Position numbers and translations under genes: made by a program. Below, piece after piece: positions 12,060 to 24,205 of a stretch of DNA of 64,000 nt (its first letter is position 1; each line of letters begins with the position of its first letter). Location of the stretch: contig JAJNNY010000037.1 in the NCBI GenBank assembly GCA_022453515.1, positions 186,001-250,000 of the forward strand, in the 5' to 3' direction. The notes beneath the pieces are model-generated. The model was not told where the DNA came from and did no database searches. It saw nothing but the letters and a program-made list of their open reading frames with translations. The DNA comes from Astrocystis sublimbata. Lineage: Eukaryota > Ascomycota > Sordariomycetes > Xylariales > Xylariaceae.

Positions 12060-13862
12060 CTATTGTGCGTGCGGGATCTGGGACGACTGCCCCACAAACC
12101 CTCTCGCATCAATCAAGGGAATGCTGTTCTTTTCTCGAGGATCGAAGGTATGGTTGCCCTCCATCGAGAAACGGCTCACGTCGTCATTCTCGACTTCGTT
12201 CAGGACTTCTCTCGTCAACTCGACATAGTCGTAGGCGAATTCGCCAATCTCCGCATCGTCGATACCCAGGATCTCCGCGTCCTCGCTCGCCCGGATCTTC
12301 AGGCCGGGGATCAAGTTGATGACGAAGAGAATAATGCATGTACCGCCAAAGGAGTACAGACCGCCTGCAGCCGAGTCGGCTAGTTGGTACCCCAACTGTA
12401 TCCAATTGTGGTTGATCCAACCACCGGGGATGACCGTCGTACCATCGAGATGCGCAATGTAGTCGGCGGCAAAGAAGGCGGTCAGCGTGTTCCCCACGAA
12501 GCCCCCGACGGCATGAACGGCAAAAATATCCAGGGAGTCGTCGATCTGAAGTATGAACTTGAGTTTCGTGGCATAGTTGGCAAAGCAAGCACCGAGGACA
12601 CCGAAGGGGACTGCGGCCCACGAAGGGACGAATCCTATCTATCCGTCAGCTTCAGTTCTACAGTCTGATACGTGTCATCCTACCTGAGCCTGGCGTGATG
12701 GCCACGAGACCAGCAACAACGCCGGAACAGAACCCCACAGTCGACCACTTGCGCTCCAGGCGATAGTCGATGACACACCAAGTGATACCGCCGACGCACG
12801 CGGCCAGGTTGGTCACCACAGCCGCCATGACTGCCCTCAAGTTGGCCGAGAGAGCGCTACCGGCATTGAAGCCAAACCAGCCGACCCATAGGAATACGGT
12901 TCCGATCACAATGTGCGTGACGTTGTGGGGGCGGTAGTTCAGTTCGTGGGTTCCGTGACCTCGTCGTTTCCCAAGCATCATCGAGTCTATGCCGGTTGGG
13001 CCATCAGTATCGTCTTAGGGAAACGCATTGCGATCGACACCAAGATTTCGAGGACTGGAAGAGGGTGAGAGAGAATACTGACATGCGAGCGCTGCCGACC
13101 CGGAAGCGATGTGGACCGGGGTACCTCCTGCAAAGTCCAAACCACCCATCTTGTTTGACCACCCAGCTGGGTTCCAGGTCCAGCAGGCGATGGGGTCGTA
13201 GATGATCGTCGACCATATCAACATGAAGACAATGCAAGGAAGCATCCGCCCCCTTTCGGCGACGGCGCCCGTAGCCAGCGCTACGGTGATGGCCGAGAAC
13301 ATGCCCTGATAGATAGCAAACATGAGATCCGGCAGTCGGGGAGAGCCGAGCGAGGGCTGAGCAAGCACATCCTTGAACCCAAAGTTCGATAAGTCCCCGA
13401 TGAACGAGCTGGCAGAATGCGAGAATGCCAGTGAATAGCCCCAGAAGAACCATTGAAACGTCGTCACTGCCGTGGCCATGACAGACAGCCATATTAGAGA
13501 TAGAGCCGACTTGCGGCGGGCGAGCCCGGAGTAGAAGAATCTGGTATGCGCTGTTAGTCCGCATGCGCCATCACGATGGTGCGCGCCCGAATGCGAAGTT
13601 GACATACCCAACACCAGGGATCATGAGTAGCACGAGAGCTGTCGACGTTATCATCCACGCTATATCGCCGCTCTGCCCGCCGCGGATTGACTCGTCAGCT
13701 GGCGTTCTTGGACAGTCCACGTGATTCGGGGAAACCTATTACCTCGTAGAAAATGTTGAGATTCTCGCCCAGCGAGTCGCCTCCGGTCGCGATCGTGCCA
13801 TTGTAAGGGAATTTTTGAATATAGTTCAGATCGTCAAGGTCAACGCCGTCCAATGGAGCCAT
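12060..13862 (-). CDS. Ammonium transporter, Amt/MEP family
   Basis: This plasma-membrane channel-type transporter imports ammonium and belongs to the Amt/Mep/Rh family. The ATG is at 13862. Exon 1 is 13743-13862 (40 codons) and exon 2 is 13608-13672, followed by three more coding exons to TAG at 12060-12062. The spliced protein shows Amt signatures: GDIAWMITSTALVLLMIPGVGFFYSGLARRK, given here as successive pieces GDIAWMITSTALV and GFFYSGLARRK, then FQWFFWGYSLAFS, DFAGGTPVHIASG, GTVFLWVGWFGFNAGSAL and DIFAVHAVGGFVGN. About 11 hydrophobic helices are evident, with a hydrophilic C-terminal tail. One intron uses a GTCAGT donor and rebuilds AYSMMLGKRRG. Two AGATAA sites upstream fit nitrogen control by a GATA factor. 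The frame is intact. Confidence 0.93.
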
Positions 13863-16800
13863 GATGGCAACGGAACCTCAATAGGCTCCCGTGGTTTCCG
13901 AGGTAATATCCAAAGCGCACAATCCGGGTGACTTGCGCTTTACACGTCAAGAGATCGTATCAAAGTGAAAGAACGTCGAGAAATTCAAGACGAGGATAAT
14001 CAAGAAACAAGCAGTGCGCGCAAGTCGAAACACATATTAGAAGACCAACGTGCCAAGCAAGCGTTGGATCTTGATGTCTCGCCAAGTATGGGAGAAATGG
14101 AACAAGCGAGAACTTAGAAGTGCTGTGCTGCGCTGCGCGTCCGGTCCCGGTGTGAAGAGGATCGGCTGATTTTAACAGTACATACAGTTGGTATCATTGT
14201 GCCAGTTGCAGCTACAGGGGATGCTGACCGTACAGTATTACCACTCACTGCCTGATATGCGAGGGCTCCTGCTGCTGCGGCTGCTGCTGCTAAGACGAGT
14301 GTCCGTTCAATACAACGCTGACAATCTCATCCCCTTTCCGTAGGATTAGCATTGCTTTTGCGGGGGGTATGTGGCGTAAAGGTTGCATGAGCCGACGCCT
14401 TGCCGTTATCTGCGGCCAGCGACTTGTGAGTGGACATGACCCAACTGCCTTTTCCTCTCCACCACCGACTCAGAGATTGATTCAGTATCTCATTCGCCGC
14501 TCTTGCAAATGTCTGGCAGACCAATAGTCGGGTGCGAACCGGGCGCAAGGGCTCGGGTATTAGGCCGAGAGCTATATAGCAGCAGCCGACATGGACCGAG
14601 GCAAGCGCCCGAGCATCACTACATCCCATCACCTGTCCGTCACTGTCTGGCTACTGTGCTCTGTTATCTGAAAAATGACATGTCAACAGTTCAAGGTCGC
14701 AAGGTAGGTAGATAGACACTCGACACTTCGTCGCGTCTAACGTCTTAAGCTTCCCCGAAGGATCTCATCCTTGCCCAGCATGTAAGAGCCTCGCTCACTG
14801 CTTGTCACATTGCAGATTAGCATGCTAAAAGCAGCTTTTACAGGTAAGTACTCGTACTGTTGACGATCCGGCACACGAGAGGATGCGTACGGACGTGTTT
14901 GGCGTGGTGGTGTGGGGGCTGCACGTACTCACTGCTGAGTATGTAGGTACTTAACTCATAACAGCTTGTGGCGTCACGTCGTGGAATGATGAGTACATAG
15001 GTAGTTGGACCGGAACCTTTCGGAATCCAGCCAACTGGGATTGAATAGGAAGCTGGAATTACTCCAGATACCAAAGTCTAGCCTTCATTGGATCGGGAGA
15101 GATCCCAGGCAGACGGTTCCCAGGTCAGGATTACTGGGCTCACCCTTGCGATTGGGTCTTTGGGTGGTGCTCGAGTGGTGAAGAGTTGCTGAAGATGGCT
15201 AGATGGGCGAGATGGGCTCGGATGGTCACAGATGAGGACCAGATGAAGCCCCCCGACCCCTGTAGCTGATAGGGTAAGAATGGCGAATCTGCGCCAAGCG
15301 CCAGTCCCACGGTTCATTCCATTTCGCACTTGGCCAGGTTGGGTAGGTGTGCCACCGTACATGGCAGATATGGACAATCACTGCCAATTAAGGGCCAAGC
15401 AAGTTGGTTGGACTAACGGCACCTGCAAGGTTTCGTCCTTTCAGCTTGTTCCTTTTCGACCTCTCGCTGGCTCGTAGCGTGCAGGAGCATGTCAACTGCT
15501 TCTGTAGCGAATGCTACCGAAAGAACAGCTCGGCAAGAGAGAAGCCCGCCGCCGAACGAAGGTATTGGCCAGGAGAGAGACTTGGAGTTTATGATAGGTA
15601 GCTGAATCAAAACGGCATAGGTACGCACACTTGGTTACATCAGTCAACTGGACAGTTAGTCACGCAAGAGGATCCTACGATTTCAGCTTCTTTTTGCGCC
15701 CAGAAGTACTGTACTTAGGGCTCGTTTTCTTGGAAAGCTAAGCCCATCCATCCAGCAGCATGATCTAGACTATCGCACTACCTAGTACCCGATTACATGT
15801 CGTGCTAGTGCGTGCATTACATGAATCCTATTGCTAATGCACATGCTTAGTGACTCTGGGGGGTTCCTCGAGGCCGTTATGGTACATGATAAGCATCGCG
15901 TGTTGAAGCGTCGTAACACGACAGAACAGCCACCTTGTCACCGTCAGGACTCGTGACATCTTCTCGACAATTTAGCAGTCTCACAACTGGCACTGCGTCT
16001 TTTCGCTGTGCGATGTGCATCGCATCTGATGGGGGTACATTTCTAGATACCTACCGTCCATGCCATAAGAGGCCAGCACCATACAGGCAGTTCCGAGTCC
16101 ATCGCCCTGCGAGTGACTAAGACAAGATAACCACTATCGGCCAAATACGGTCAATACGTCTTGTAAAAAGTGTGCTGTTTTGGAATAGTATGCCAATATT
16201 CATTCAAAACAAACTAGACGCTGATCTCTGTCTCCCAGCCATTCGTTTCCTCTCCCCCCCTCAACCCCCGCCGCCATCAAGGACCCCTTCGCGCCAACAA
16301 CGGGTGCGGCTTGCCGGATCTGACATGCATATCTTATGTATCGAAACGGCCCTACCTGGTCAAGGCGATGAGCTCATGAGCTGACATTCTTCCCAAAAGG
16401 AAGGCCCCTATTACATCCCTGACTCGTACACCTACATATCTTGCGATCAATCACAATTGCCTCTGCATCATGGTATGCGTATGAGACCAAGGGAACTCGG
16501 TCCAAGGCGAGTGGCAGACTGGCAGTGCCAACATATAGAAGCTGAGGCACCTTTCGCTTCTCATTCCACCGTCCAGTCACATAAGACCTCACACAACTGC
16601 AGCCCAAGCTCTTCTAATACAACACACGCGTAACCCGTCTGACCGCACAATGATATTGCTGATGGCAGATTCGGAGAGCCAAGGGTAAAATTTTGATAAA
16701 TCTATCACTTCAGCTGTAGCTCGATATATCATCTCGACTAAGCGGCACAGACCCAAAAACCGTTATTGATTCTAGACCGATATCTATTCTAAGGTCACCT

Positions 16801-18762
16801 CTCCCAGCCCAGACTAGACTTTCAGGGGCCAGCCGGTTCCTGCAGCGGACGATTGCCGGTCACACCTTGAAGCCAGCCGTCTTGGACCTTGCAACGTTTC
16901 TTGCCCTCGGTCAGCGTTTCAGGGGTTGTCAGGTCATCTACCCCTGCTTATCCCTCAATATATATCAGCCACCTAAGTCCATTTTCCTGGGGTTGGAAAT
17001 GCACGGGCATCCTCATCACTTACATATCTAGTGTTGAGGAAACGTTACGAGGTGATGTTGTTGTTGCTGCAGCTCGCACAGGATCCCTCGGCCTGCGATG
17101 GGCGGCTGCACAAGTTGCAGCTCACAGGTCATAGCTCGTCCCATGTAAAAATCCTTCTTGTGTGGAGGAACCGTGTTGAACAGACCGTAACATGCTGTTG
17201 TGCTATTCATAGGCATCTCAGAGTAACACATACAGTGGTCGACATATCGAAAGAAGTATGATCATTCGCGATATGCCTCCCTGCCTCCCTAGGCGTGGAG
17301 AGTAGGTGACATACTGACTCATTCGTAAGCGACAACATAAGGGTTCCATTTGTACTCTTGAAGGTTTGGCACGGTCTGTTGTTGAACAACAAGCCACACC
17401 TCGGTTGCCAGAAATACAAGGTCCTTGTCTTCTGGCCCTTGAGCTTCTCGTCAAGTCAATGACAAAGAGTACATGCATTGCGCACAGCAGCACATTGACG
17501 GTATTTCAGGCCATACCTGGGCTCAATGATCTCTTAAGGGCAACAACCAGTTTTCCAACACGTGAAGCTGGAGGATCTTGAAGCATCCCTTCCTGTGTTG
17601 CCGTGGTATTGTGTTGCCATGACTGACTGCGCTGTGAACCATGGTCGGTGCATTAGATTGCTACTTAAGAAGTGTAGCTATCGATGACAACAACCTCAAG
17701 AGTCACGAGCGGCAGGACAGCAGTTGCTGTAGAATTCTTGGGGTGATCACTAGGCAACATCAATACCCAGTAAAGCTTAGGAAAGACTGTGAGTATCCAG
17801 CAGCCACCCTTTGCGCAAAGGCATATACTAATGGAATAAGCGAGAAAGGGAGTGAATGACAGCTACCTACTTGTGCCGCCTATGTTTGCTTGTTGGCCAC
17901 AGCTCTTCCTGGCCCTTCACAAACAACAAAGCCACCTACCAATCACATCGACTCCCAACAGCTTCACAGACGTCATCAAGCTAAGCAACATGGACAAGGC
18001 CTTGATCCCGCGATTAATTGACCTATTCGTGATTACGTACAAACAACCCTCGTTGTACGTTTCACAAGTGAAGGCAGAGATCACTCAGACCATAGGCCTA
18101 GGGATTTTCTGCCGTCTGCGTTCACATGTTCATGTTCCCGCGGATGATTGACGATCCCATTGAATGTGCAGCTTTGGCGCTTATCTCAATTGCCATTCAC
18201 GATGTTTAAAAGAGCGGACTTCTGCTAGTGTTATGGCTGTCAGTCACTCTGACTCTAGACACTTCACTGCGGATGATTCACTGTTTATTCCGAACACCTG
18301 TTGCCGCAGAGGGCTAGGCTGTCCATATATAGAGCCAGAGACTGTGCCGCACTGACTGTGTTGTGTTTACACATGTCTCCGTGACGTCTACAACTACCAG
18401 CAGAATCTCAAGCAATTGTCTTCTGGTTCGACAATATCGGGTCTGTTCACGAAGCTACAAGAGTCCAGTCTGCGGGTCTAATCGCCTGGCTCCGCGTTTT
18501 TCTGCCTCCTCTCCCGGCTTCTGTTCACGATCTCTGAACCACTGCCATCTGCTGCTTCACTTTTCGCATCTGTCAACCCAATTCGCGTTCGATCGCAAAA
18601 CATACCAAAAGGCACGTGGCAGGACCTTTCCAGAAGGTCAGTTTGGGCGCCCATCCTTGTGCCTCTGTGACACGCGAGGGAAAGATCCAAGTACTTATGT
18701 GCGACCCAGACACTCGCTCGCGAGTCGCGACTAGGCTCCTTTCCCCCCAGAGCCCCCGAACC
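13863..18762. other. Long intergenic region (about 4.9 kb) without a recognisable gene
   Basis: The left end is the promoter of the ammonium transporter, with two AGATAA sites. Near 14267-14292 there is a CTG-rich short repeat. The rest holds only short open frames without domains or consistent splice signals, plus scattered TAGGTA-type motifs. The right end is the leader of the small acidic protein gene. Non-coding RNA genes cannot be excluded by eye. Confidence 0.45.
14406..14669. promoter_or_regulatory. Two AGATAA (GATA-factor) sites upstream of the ammonium transporter
   Basis: TTATCT occurs at 14406-14411 and 14664-14669, so AGATAA reads on the strand of the transporter gene, about 545 and 800 bases upstream of its ATG. 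HGATAR sites bind AreA/NIT2 regulators that activate ammonium permease genes under nitrogen limitation. The motif is short and can occur by chance, so the role is inferred from the neighbouring gene. Confidence 0.3.
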
Positions 18763-19403
18763 ATGTCCGCCACAACTGTATTTGGGTCGACCAAGCCCCG
18801 GGTGATACTGAACCAATTACCTCAAGGTGAGTGCGCGCAAGTGACCAGACCAAGTTGGCTTGCACTTCCACATCTCTTGCACAGTCCGCAATTCTAACGT
18901 GAGAGAACTCGCCAGGCCGTCACGACAAGGGCACGCAAGTAACAACAACCGACAATCAACAGCAAATGCCGCTGGAATATCCCATCCGCGACCTGGAGCC
19001 CTTGCAGGTGCTTAACGCCTACCGACGCCAGCTCGGTCTCGGACCCTCCAAGAACCTCATCAGCAGCGCCATCTGCAACTACGGCCCGGCTGAGATTGCC
19101 GAGTGCTACGAGCGGACCATGGCGGGCGACTTCAGTGCCTTCCCGCCATTCTACGCGCCCACTTCTTCGCAGCAGAGCTATGGCAGCAGCTCGTTCGCGG
19201 GGGATTTCGACAAGCCTGTCGATGAAGGCAATGGTGATGATATGGGCGATCACGAATGGGCCATGAGCAAGTACGTTGCGTCGGAAGAGTCAAATAGCTT
19301 GGATGAGGACAATAGCGACACCCGACCGTCGACGTCTCAGCAGCCATCCGATCTGGCCAGCCTCGGATTGGATCCGAGCCAGGAGAAGGCCACAGACCAG
19401 TGA
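18763..19403 (+). CDS. Small acidic protein of unknown function, sharing an N-terminal motif with the neighbouring RRM gene
   Basis: The main frame starts at 18966, but an upstream exon fits better. ATG 18763 reads MSATTVFGSTKPRV to a donor at 18827 (CAAG then GTGAGT). The acceptor at 18914-18915 rejoins the frame through 18966, giving 183 residues. Residues about 44-72 read DLEPLQVLNAYRRQLGL then GPSKNLISSA. Nearly the same pattern opens the RRM protein encoded convergently at 20013-20870. The remainder is Ser-, Gln- and Asp/Glu-rich and probably disordered. No enzyme motif is visible. The shared motif suggests a common interaction or RNP-related role, but that is inference. The simpler alternative is a 145-residue protein starting at 18966. 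Confidence 0.6.
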
Positions 19404-20012
19404 TGGTGATATCATTATGGAGAGTAATTGGAAGCAGACAGAGAGACAGTGGTGATACTTTTGGTTCAGCACTTTTGGTGTAATTGCCCTAGATCTGCGA
19501 CGACGAGGTTGCGAGTGTGGATGCTGTAGCATTGGTGAAGATGCAGGGCATGTTGGGATCCTGCGCTCAAGAACTCGACGACATAATGAATGATCACGGC
19601 ACGGTGGCTGGCACTGGGACAGAGTTTTGAAAACGGAGGCAGCTTGTTTTAACTTTTGGCACGAAAAAGTCGCGAATTGCGTTTCTGTATAATATCACGG
19701 CGTATTGGCCAGAGTCGAGTAATATTGAGTACCTAATCCTTGTAATAGCGCTCAGAGACAATGCAATGTATACCTGAAGAACCGATCCTAACAAAGCCCA
19801 GCTGATGTCTGATGTAGTCTTCTCAGTGACTACCTAGATATGTATGGAGCAGTCAGTCAAAGGGCGGCAGCCGATTGATTCAGTGGCAAATCTAGAGGCC
19901 ATCGCTGGGCGAAGAACAACGGTGAGGTGCCACACGACGCTCCCAATTTCTCTGCGGTCTCAGAGTGTACTCAACTCCCACTGCAGCTACGCGAGACAGT
20001 GACGACTAAAAC
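19404..20012. other. Convergent intergenic region
   Basis: This 609-bp spacer lies between the 3' ends of the two genes that share an N-terminal motif. No RNA gene, repeat or further coding segment is visible. Confidence 0.5.
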
Positions 20013-20870
20013 TCAGTTGACAGCCTTCACTACTACGTGCGGCGTGCCCCCACCCTCGTGACTCTTCGCAACCGACCGTGTCACTGTCCGCTCACCACTT
20101 CCACGATCCGTGACCACGCACGGGTCAGCGAGATACATGGCCTTGGCAAGCCCAAACCAGTCATGATTGACCCTGCTGTAAACGACCTGCGCCTGGCCCC
20201 TGAAGCTTCCGAAAGCCCAGGTGACCTCGTTCCCGCCCTCGCCCTCGAGGAACTCCATAAAGTCCGTGTCGATCTTCAGCGGGCAGCACTCCGAGAAGTA
20301 CCAGGTGAGATACATCGGGTTCACGATGCTCGGATGCCCCACGATGCGGAGCACGCGAGACTTGCCGTTGACGATTGTGGAGTCGACGTGGATTCTGTGG
20401 CGCGATACGCTGGCGATGTGGTCTTGCACGGTAAAGGGCCGCAGGGCAATCTGCGCGAGAAAGCGGTTCGCGCCCTCGGCGGTGAAGAATGTCAGCGAGG
20501 CGGCGGCTTTCCCCCACGCGCTCATGGGCGTGATGACCTCGCAGGCCGATACCGGGCCCGTGTTTCTGATGCCTTCGAGGAGTGCGTGCACGGTGCACTG
20601 TGGCGGAAGGTTGGTGATCCATAGGTGGCAGTTCTGCTTTTCCAGTTCTCGTGATGCCGGGGGGCTCTTGTTGGTATGACTGGGGGTGTTGCAGCGAACC
20701 AAGCTGTCTCGAGGGTACGCTGAGAGGTGTGCCAGCTCCGATTTCGTCATGAAGACCGCGCTGCTGATGAGGTTTCGAGATGGGGGAAGATTCAGCTCGG
20801 CACGGAACTCATTGAGAGTGTTCAGGGGGTTTAGGGTGTATAAGGGAGCCTCCATCCTTGCTGCCCACAT
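20013..20870 (-). CDS. RRM-domain RNA-binding protein (fungal, uncharacterised)
   Basis: This is a single exon of 285 codons. ATG at 20870 gives MWAARMEAPLY; a second ATG at 20855 is possible. Residues 10-37 carry the motif shared with the neighbour (NPLNTLNEFRAELNL then PPSRNLISSA). Residues about 80-145 look like an RRM: CHLWITNLPPQC as the RNP2-type strand and KAAASLTFFTAEGANRFL as the RNP1-type strand and helix. A second, degenerate RRM-like fold may follow (SRVLRIVGHPSIVNP ... EVTWAFGSFRGQAQVVY). The C-terminus is basic and polar. I do not recognise a named orthologue, and the target RNA is unknown. Confidence 0.7.
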   Translation of the reverse strand: MWAARMEAPLYTLNPLNTLNEFRAELNLPPSRNLISSAVFMTKSELAHLSAYPRDSLVRCNTPSHTNKSPPASRELEKQNCHLWITNLPPQCTVHALLEGIRNTGPVSACEVITPMSAWGKAAASLTFFTAEGANRFLAQIALRPFTVQDHIASVSRHRIHVDSTIVNGKSRVLRIVGHPSIVNPMYLTWYFSECCPLKIDTDFMEFLEGEGGNEVTWAFGSFRGQAQVVYSRVNHDWFGLAKAMYLADPCVVTDRGSGERTVTRSVAKSHEGGGTPHVVVKAVN

Positions 20871-22090
20871 GAATTAGTGTACCGAGCTTCTGCTTTCCTA
20901 GGGGCAGGGTAAGTGTATCGTGGGAGGTCTAGGAGTAGATCGAGCTGTATGCTCATGTGCGAAACGTACTTTTATGGTCGTCTTGCAGCATTGTGCCCGG
21001 TGCTTCTTTGCAACGTTAGAAAAGATGTATTGGTTGTTGTTTGGGGATAAAAAAGGAACTCGGCATTGATGAGTTGATCAACCCGATTGTAGGTTTGTAT
21101 AGGAGCCAAAAGAGAAGCCTCAGGATGCTACAGCAACGGCTTGCCTGTCAAGTTACCACTATGGGCAGACAACAGTGGAAACAAACAATCACAATTCTCA
21201 AAGCACTACACAGGTGTTGTCGAGCTTGTTGGCTTGCCATTGTCCAGTGTCTCTCTTCACAACTCGAAGCCTCCTTCAGTTTAGCAACAACGACACTGCT
21301 TGACTACTAGATCGCACAATCAAGTACCAGCATATGTTCAATGGACCATATATTATCTACCACCTCGGACTCTAGAGCCTATATCTATCCTTCCCCTGGG
21401 GTTTTAAGTATTATAGTGAATGTCTGCCAGTCTGGTATCTAGTCCGATTGGCAGACCACCTGCCCATCTACCTAAACTACTTACCTAGGTAGTCAATCAG
21501 CTACTATCTGTTCGTTTGCATTTCTTCACATTGGTAGTTATGTAAGTTTCGCTATCAAGGCATAAACAAAGTAGCACTTTCTTGCTACAACTTGTAATTG
21601 CAATGCTCTTTGTCATACGACTTGATAGATCTTGCTTTAAACACCGGATAATCACTCCACGTGTATAACGACCAACTGGTTTAAACAGTAACGTAGAAGT
21701 ATAGCCAAGCAATATGGAAAGCCATCTCTACCTGTCGTGACGCATTCATCCAATACATGTAGCCATCGTAGCCATCGTAGCCATCGTATCCATCGTATCC
21801 ATCGTATCCATCGCAGTCATACAGTTGTGCTTATACAATCACATGTTTAGAGAAGCATTGAGCCTGATGCCATTCCCACTGCTTGTATTACATTACCTAA
21901 CACTCTATGATAAAGCCCATGATAAAAGAATAGTTACATAGCGAGTTAAAGCAACCACTCGACCCGTCGAAGCTCCCAATATGAACATGAAATGAGAGGA
22001 GAAAACCAAATATACCTCAAGAAGTCTTCTCCCCAACTTGCTTTTACCCCTGTCATTCTTACAAGGCAACAACAGAAGTCAAACATCATA
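20871..22090. other. Intergenic between RRM gene (5' side) and tyrosinase (3' side)
   Basis: This holds the promoter of the RRM gene and the 3' flank of the tyrosinase gene. An ACCTAGGTAG tract lies near 21468-21495 and a 9-bp tandem repeat at 21761-21815. No gene is recognised. Confidence 0.5.
21761..21815. repeat. 9-bp tandem repeat (CCATCGTAG/CCATCGTAT)
   Basis: About six head-to-tail copies of a 9-bp unit CCATCGTAK: the first copies end in G and later copies in T. It lies about 280 bases beyond the tyrosinase stop codon. A 9-bp unit could encode a tripeptide, but no gene uses this frame. Confidence 0.75.
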
Positions 22091-24205
22091 TCAAACAAGA
22101 TCGAAGACCGTGTCAACCTTCCCCCACTTCGGCAGCTCATCCTCTCGCGTCGGGACTGTAACCAGAGAACTGGCAATGCTGATGTGCAGCCCATCAACCT
22201 CATCGGCACTGAAGACGGTGCCGTCCAGCCGAGCGACTCGCAGCTGCAGAGCTGCTTTCAGGAATGGTTCGATATCCGTAGGGTCCAGGCTCAGAACCTG
22301 ACTGTCAGCAGCCATGCGCACCAACGCCGACGTCAAGGGAACGGTTCCGGTTACCAAGCTGGGTCTCATTCTCGTATAATACCGGTCATGGCCAGCAAAC
22401 ACGCCCAGAGAACCAATCAGTTGGTTAGAGTTCTGCCACAAAGAACTGTCATCCGATACTTCTCCCAAGAAAAGATAGATCAAAAATGAGGTGTTCAATG
22501 CGTGCTTGTTGACCACTATGTTTGCGAGCCATTCGTAGTAGAAGCTTCCATCAGAGCTGTTCTTGAAGATGGAATCCAACTGCAACTGATTAGTCGTAGG
22601 TTGATGTTGCCATGCCATGGCTTTTGATCCATGTGAGTATCTCGGAGATGTAGACCTCCTGGACCGGTCTTCGATTGATTGGCTCGCATGTGACCATGAG
22701 CTTTGGTGACTTTTGAGTGCCATCGTGGCTGGCGAAAAGTCCGTGTACATACGGTTAATTGCGGCTATAACCTCCTCACGGCTCCTGTTGGTGACCTCGG
22801 CGTAGGTGTAGCCAAAAGTCTCATGGTCCCTGACGGTGTCAGACGTCCAAAACGAAGTGTCATTGACGAAAAAGGGCTGTAGTGGGGTCTGGTCGTCCTC
22901 CATATCCCCCTGGTTTAGTGTGTGGGATGCGTAGACTGCAGGCGTGGGCACTACATAGGTGTCGTTGTGGATGATCTGCCACATGGCAAATATCCTGTCG
23001 ACGTTGGCGTGATGGAGGAAGAACAAGGGGTCGAAGGCTGAGTACGCGATGATCGCAAGGTGACCCCAGCCCCCACCCCCGATGGTATGGACGGAATCAT
23101 GGAGTGATTCGATCGAGTCAAACGTGCCGTTATCGTTTTGGGCAATCCAACCCTCGTTGCTGAAGTGCGTGTAATTAGGATAGTTCGCAAACAAGTTGTA
23201 TAGCCGCTGCTGGTACGACGGGAGATGATTGTCAAGCGAGACGGCCACGAAGGAATTGTTCGAGACAGCATTGGGGTCGGTTATGGGATAGGGGGCGCGC
23301 TTCGTCTCGTTCCATTTGTTGTACTGGGAGATGAATTGATCAGACTCGAAATTCTTGGAAGTGACCTGGGTTTGAGAGGACTCACAGGAGCGTCGGGGAA
23401 GATAGATCCATTGAAGGGTCTGAAGGCGAAGCTGAAGAGAGGATTCGAGATGCTTTGGACGCCATTCGGGCCAGACACGTTCACGACGGAGGAGCCGCCT
23501 ATGCTGAGAGGCAGCACGCTTTCGCCGACTGGAGGTGCGGCAGCCCAGTCCCAATAGGGAATGCGGAAGCGTTTGGCAGCTGTCTGGACTCGATCCAGGT
23601 CCTCGGGTGGCCACAGAGAGGCGATGTACTGAACAATGTTGTACATTGTTTGCTGCGTGACAGACAATCATGAGTTAGTACCTTTCTGGCTGGGCTAACC
23701 GAAAGCACCGGTTCATTCTCACCTCGTACAAGACAAGATAGGGCCGATGCCACGTAGGAAACAGAATGGAAACATGGTGACAATAGCCGAGATTGTCGTT
23801 TCCTGGAAGGGGAGTGACGTTGCCCCAGGTCAGGCCGGGAGCACCATGAATTCCTATTTTGCGTCAGTCTCACCACGTTGACCCGTCACCTGGGCGTCAC
23901 TCACCGGCGATCTGGTACCACGAAAAGGGGGAGTCCTGTGGCGTGTAGTGCACCCAGCTCATCGCGAGGATGTACAGGTTCCATTGATCCTTGTCTTTCT
24001 GTAGGTCGCGAATCTCCAACCTTGGCTGCGGTTTACCATCGACCAGAGGGAGGCTTGCCACAACAGCAGACTGGCCAAAGTCTCGCTTGTGGATACCAAG
24101 CTTGGTGTTGTGCCCGTAGTCGTATGCTCTGATGCCATGGCGAGTCGCGAGGCCTTGGACAAAGAACGAGGCGGCGAACAGGATGAGGGTATAGATTGAC
24201 GCCAT
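22091..24205 (-). CDS. Secreted tyrosinase (binuclear copper monophenol oxidase)
   Basis: This enzyme oxidises monophenols and o-diphenols to quinones, feeding melanin or cross-linking chemistry outside the cell or in the secretory path. I read four exons: 23905-24205, 23723-23853, 23386-23652 and 22091-23323, giving 643 residues in one frame. Residues 1-18 form a signal peptide (MASIYTLILFAASFFVQG). The copper A site includes GYCHH and FPTWHRPYLVLYE, with Cys-x-His of the thioether bridge. The copper B site includes SLHDSVHTIGG and FDPLFFLHHANVDRIFAMWQ. The C-terminal part (YYEWLANIVVNKHAL, FLIYLFLGEV) matches the tyrosinase C-terminal shielding domain. A 20-nt gap in intron 3 is too short to be an intron; a 62-nt intron (23324-23385) keeps the frame and gives FPDAP-YNKWNETK. 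All six copper ligands appear present. Confidence 0.92.

Noticed and set aside
14327..14632. 101-codon minus-strand open frame upstream of the ammonium transporter
   Set aside because: No motif or splice context, and it lies in the promoter region.
20037..20624. 195-codon plus-strand open frame antisense to the RRM gene
   Set aside because: It is a shadow of the GC-rich RRM coding exon; its residues show no domain.
23366..23385. 20-nt GT-AG gap in the tyrosinase gene that would rejoin the open frames
   Set aside because: It is far below the minimum intron size. The donor at 23385 with a later acceptor gives a 62-nt intron (23324-23385) that keeps the frame and yields FPDAP-YNKWNETK, as expected for the family.
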